A stretch of DNA of 24,339 nucleotides from JBDSLU01 sp039916225 (GTDB lineage Bacteria; Acidobacteriota; Vicinamibacteria; Vicinamibacterales; Vicinamibacteraceae). The stretch covers positions 1-24,339 of the forward strand of contig JBDSLU010000149.1 of NCBI GenBank assembly GCA_039916225.1, written 5' to 3'. A model generated the notes under the pieces. The model did not search any database and had not been told where the DNA came from. It was given only the letters and a program-made list of their open reading frames with translations. Below are positions 23,583-24,339 of the stretch, in pieces. The translations under genes were made by a program, and so were the position numbers. How positions within the stretch are numbered: position 1 is the stretch's first letter; every line of letters begins with the position of its first letter.

Positions 23583-23613
23583 GGCTGCCGCTGCTGTTTC
23601 GATTGCAGTACGA

Positions 23614-23646
23614 AGGCCGGGTGCCCACGGGCATCCGGCCTGTTTT
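23614..23646 (+). terminator. Intrinsic terminator of the TonB receptor transcript
   Basis: AGGCCGGGTGCC (23614-23625) pairs with GGCATCCGGCCT (23630-23641), 12 bp with one G-U pair and a CACG loop. It is followed by GTTTT (23642-23646), a good U-run for this GC content. This is the clearest factor-independent terminator in the window. Confidence 0.75.
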
Positions 23647-23687
23647 GTGTACGGCGGCGGGCGTATCCGGATAGACTTTCCGACGCC

Positions 23688-24161
23688 ATGAACCCGAAGA
23701 CGCCCGATGGCGTCCCCGAGAAAGAGTGGGCCAAGGTCACCAAGCTGGCCCTGGCCGCCGCCGCCGCCAGCGGCAAGGCCGACGAAGCCGCCGCCGCCGA
23801 CGTCACCCAGAAATTGCTGACGCTGCTCGAGGCTCTCGAGCAGAAGTTCGGGCCGCTGCCCGGCATCCTCGCCGCGCGCGCCGACTTCCTCGACGACCCC
23901 GACGAGGCGGTGCAGCTGCTCGAGCGCGCCTACAAAATCGCCGGGCAGCGCGCCGACGTCGAGAGCCGGCTGACGATCGCCGACGCCCTCGCCGGCTGCT
24001 ACATCCGCGAGCTCGAAGACCCGAAGCTGGGCGCCCGCTGGCTGGCCGCGATGGCGGATGCGCTCAAGCAGGCGGGGGACGAGAACGACGTCGAAAGCTA
24101 CGAAGAGCTGAAGGCCGACCTCGCCGCGCTGCAGCTGGGACCGCCGGCGGGCGGCGAGTAG
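23688..24161 (+). CDS. Small helical protein of unknown function (157 aa)
   Basis: From ATG 23688 the protein has 157 residues and no signal peptide or membrane segment. It is Ala/Leu/Glu-rich and looks all-helical. The central part (about 40-130) resembles helix pairs of a TPR-like array: PGILAARADFLDDPDEAVQLLERAYKIA, DVESRLTIADALAGCYIREL, DPKLGARWLAAMADALKQAGDENDVESYEELKADLAAL. The family is not recognised, and a scaffold role is a guess. No Shine-Dalgarno signal precedes the ATG. A -10-like TAGACT at 23672-23677 would give a leader of only a few bases. It converges on the membrane protein at the right edge. Confidence 0.65.
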   Translation: MNPKTPDGVPEKEWAKVTKLALAAAAASGKADEAAAADVTQKLLTLLEALEQKFGPLPGILAARADFLDDPDEAVQLLERAYKIAGQRADVESRLTIADALAGCYIRELEDPKLGARWLAAMADALKQAGDENDVESYEELKADLAALQLGPPAGGE

Positions 24162-24206
24162 CAGGCAACGAGGCACCGCTTCAGCGTCGAGTGGCCCGGT
24201 CCAAGC

Positions 24207-24222
24207 GACCGCCGAAGCGGTC
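24207..24222. terminator. Short tetraloop hairpin between convergent genes
   Basis: GACCGC (24207-24212) pairs with GCGGTC (24217-24222) around CGAA. On the minus strand the loop reads UUCG closed by C-G, an exceptionally stable tetraloop, so this hairpin probably ends the minus-strand gene at 24228. There is no U-run. Confidence 0.45.
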
Positions 24223-24227
24223 CTACG

Positions 24228-24339
24228 CTACCTGGCCGCTGCGTTCCGCCGCCGGCCAAAGAAGTAGAGGCCGATGCCGCCGGCCATCACCGCGGCGGTC
24301 TGCCATACGAGGTTGACCTCGTAGTTCAGCACGTTGGCC
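24228..24339 (-). CDS. C-terminal end of a membrane protein
   Basis: The gene runs off the right edge; only the last 36 codons are visible, ending in TAG (24228-24230 on the plus strand). The residues are ANVLNYEVNLVWQTAAVMAGGIG, then LYFFGRRRNAAAR. This is one hydrophobic helix followed by a basic tail, the usual end of an inner-membrane protein with a cytoplasmic C-terminus. Family cannot be judged from this fragment. Confidence 0.55.
   Translation of the reverse strand, partial: ANVLNYEVNLVWQTAAVMAGGIGLYFFGRRRNAAAR

Noticed and set aside
21962..23866. Minus-strand open frame of 634 codons opposite the receptor
   Set aside because: It is antisense to a clear TonB receptor and runs through its terminator hairpins.
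1..24339. CRISPR arrays, tRNA/rRNA genes, insertion sequences, phage or defence islands
   Set aside because: No spaced direct repeats, tRNA cloverleaf, transposase or integrase motifs were seen in either strand by eye.

Overview
The window is very GC-rich, with strong G/C preference at third codon positions, short intergenic gaps, frequent GTG/TTG starts and many 1-14 nt start/stop overlaps. It encodes a large Oar-type TonB-dependent receptor (carboxypeptidase-like domain, plug, barrel), an AddAB-type helicase-nuclease, a type II-like asparaginase with a signal peptide, and a split M16 protease pair. This fits a Gram-negative, high-GC bacterium, most likely an acidobacterium of the Vicinamibacteria type. 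That assignment is inferred from gene content and style; no rRNA or marker gene is present. No phage, transposon, CRISPR or tRNA was found, and the window reads as ordinary chromosome.

Layout. Positions 2-214 are the 3' end of an AGE-family epimerase (+). Converging on it is a two-gene minus-strand unit: a small unknown protein and L-asparaginase (235-1550), with a good sigma-70-like promoter at 1581-1608. The gap from 1551 to about 1744 holds a tandem array of DnaA-box-like 11-mers. Next is a plus-strand, translationally coupled unit: an unknown secreted protein, addB and addA (1745-9586). A 249-nt gap carries a long three-part RNA hairpin and a dyad, followed by a small unknown protein (9836-10078) and a convergent zinc-ribbon protein (10089-10262, minus).

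From a TTGACA-18-TATCGT promoter (10317) a dense plus-strand cluster follows. It encodes a DnaJ-like zinc protein with no J domain, a small membrane protein, a DUF4870-type membrane protein, an Mrp/NBP35 iron-sulfur carrier ATPase, and two M16 peptidase subunits with complementary active-site residues. A tiny membrane protein follows at 15563. A strong hairpin (15772-15798) separates this from a minus-strand pair, an amidase-signature enzyme and an alpha/beta hydrolase (15894-18547). The amidase is divergent from pyruvate kinase (18601-20019).

The last third holds a 397-nt regulatory gap (bidirectional terminator, sigma-54-like promoter, 5' UTR hairpin), the 1023-residue TonB-dependent receptor, a 200-nt spacer packed with hairpins including a textbook terminator, a small helical protein, and the 3' end of a minus-strand membrane protein.

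No complete new defence or biosynthetic system was recognised. The most interesting items are the helically phased DnaA-box array (1694-1737), the J-less DnaJ-like zinc protein with its membrane neighbours, the amidase with Cys in place of an oxyanion-hole Gly, the unknown secreted protein coupled to addAB, and the large unexplained hairpins at 9683-9727 and 23532-23582.
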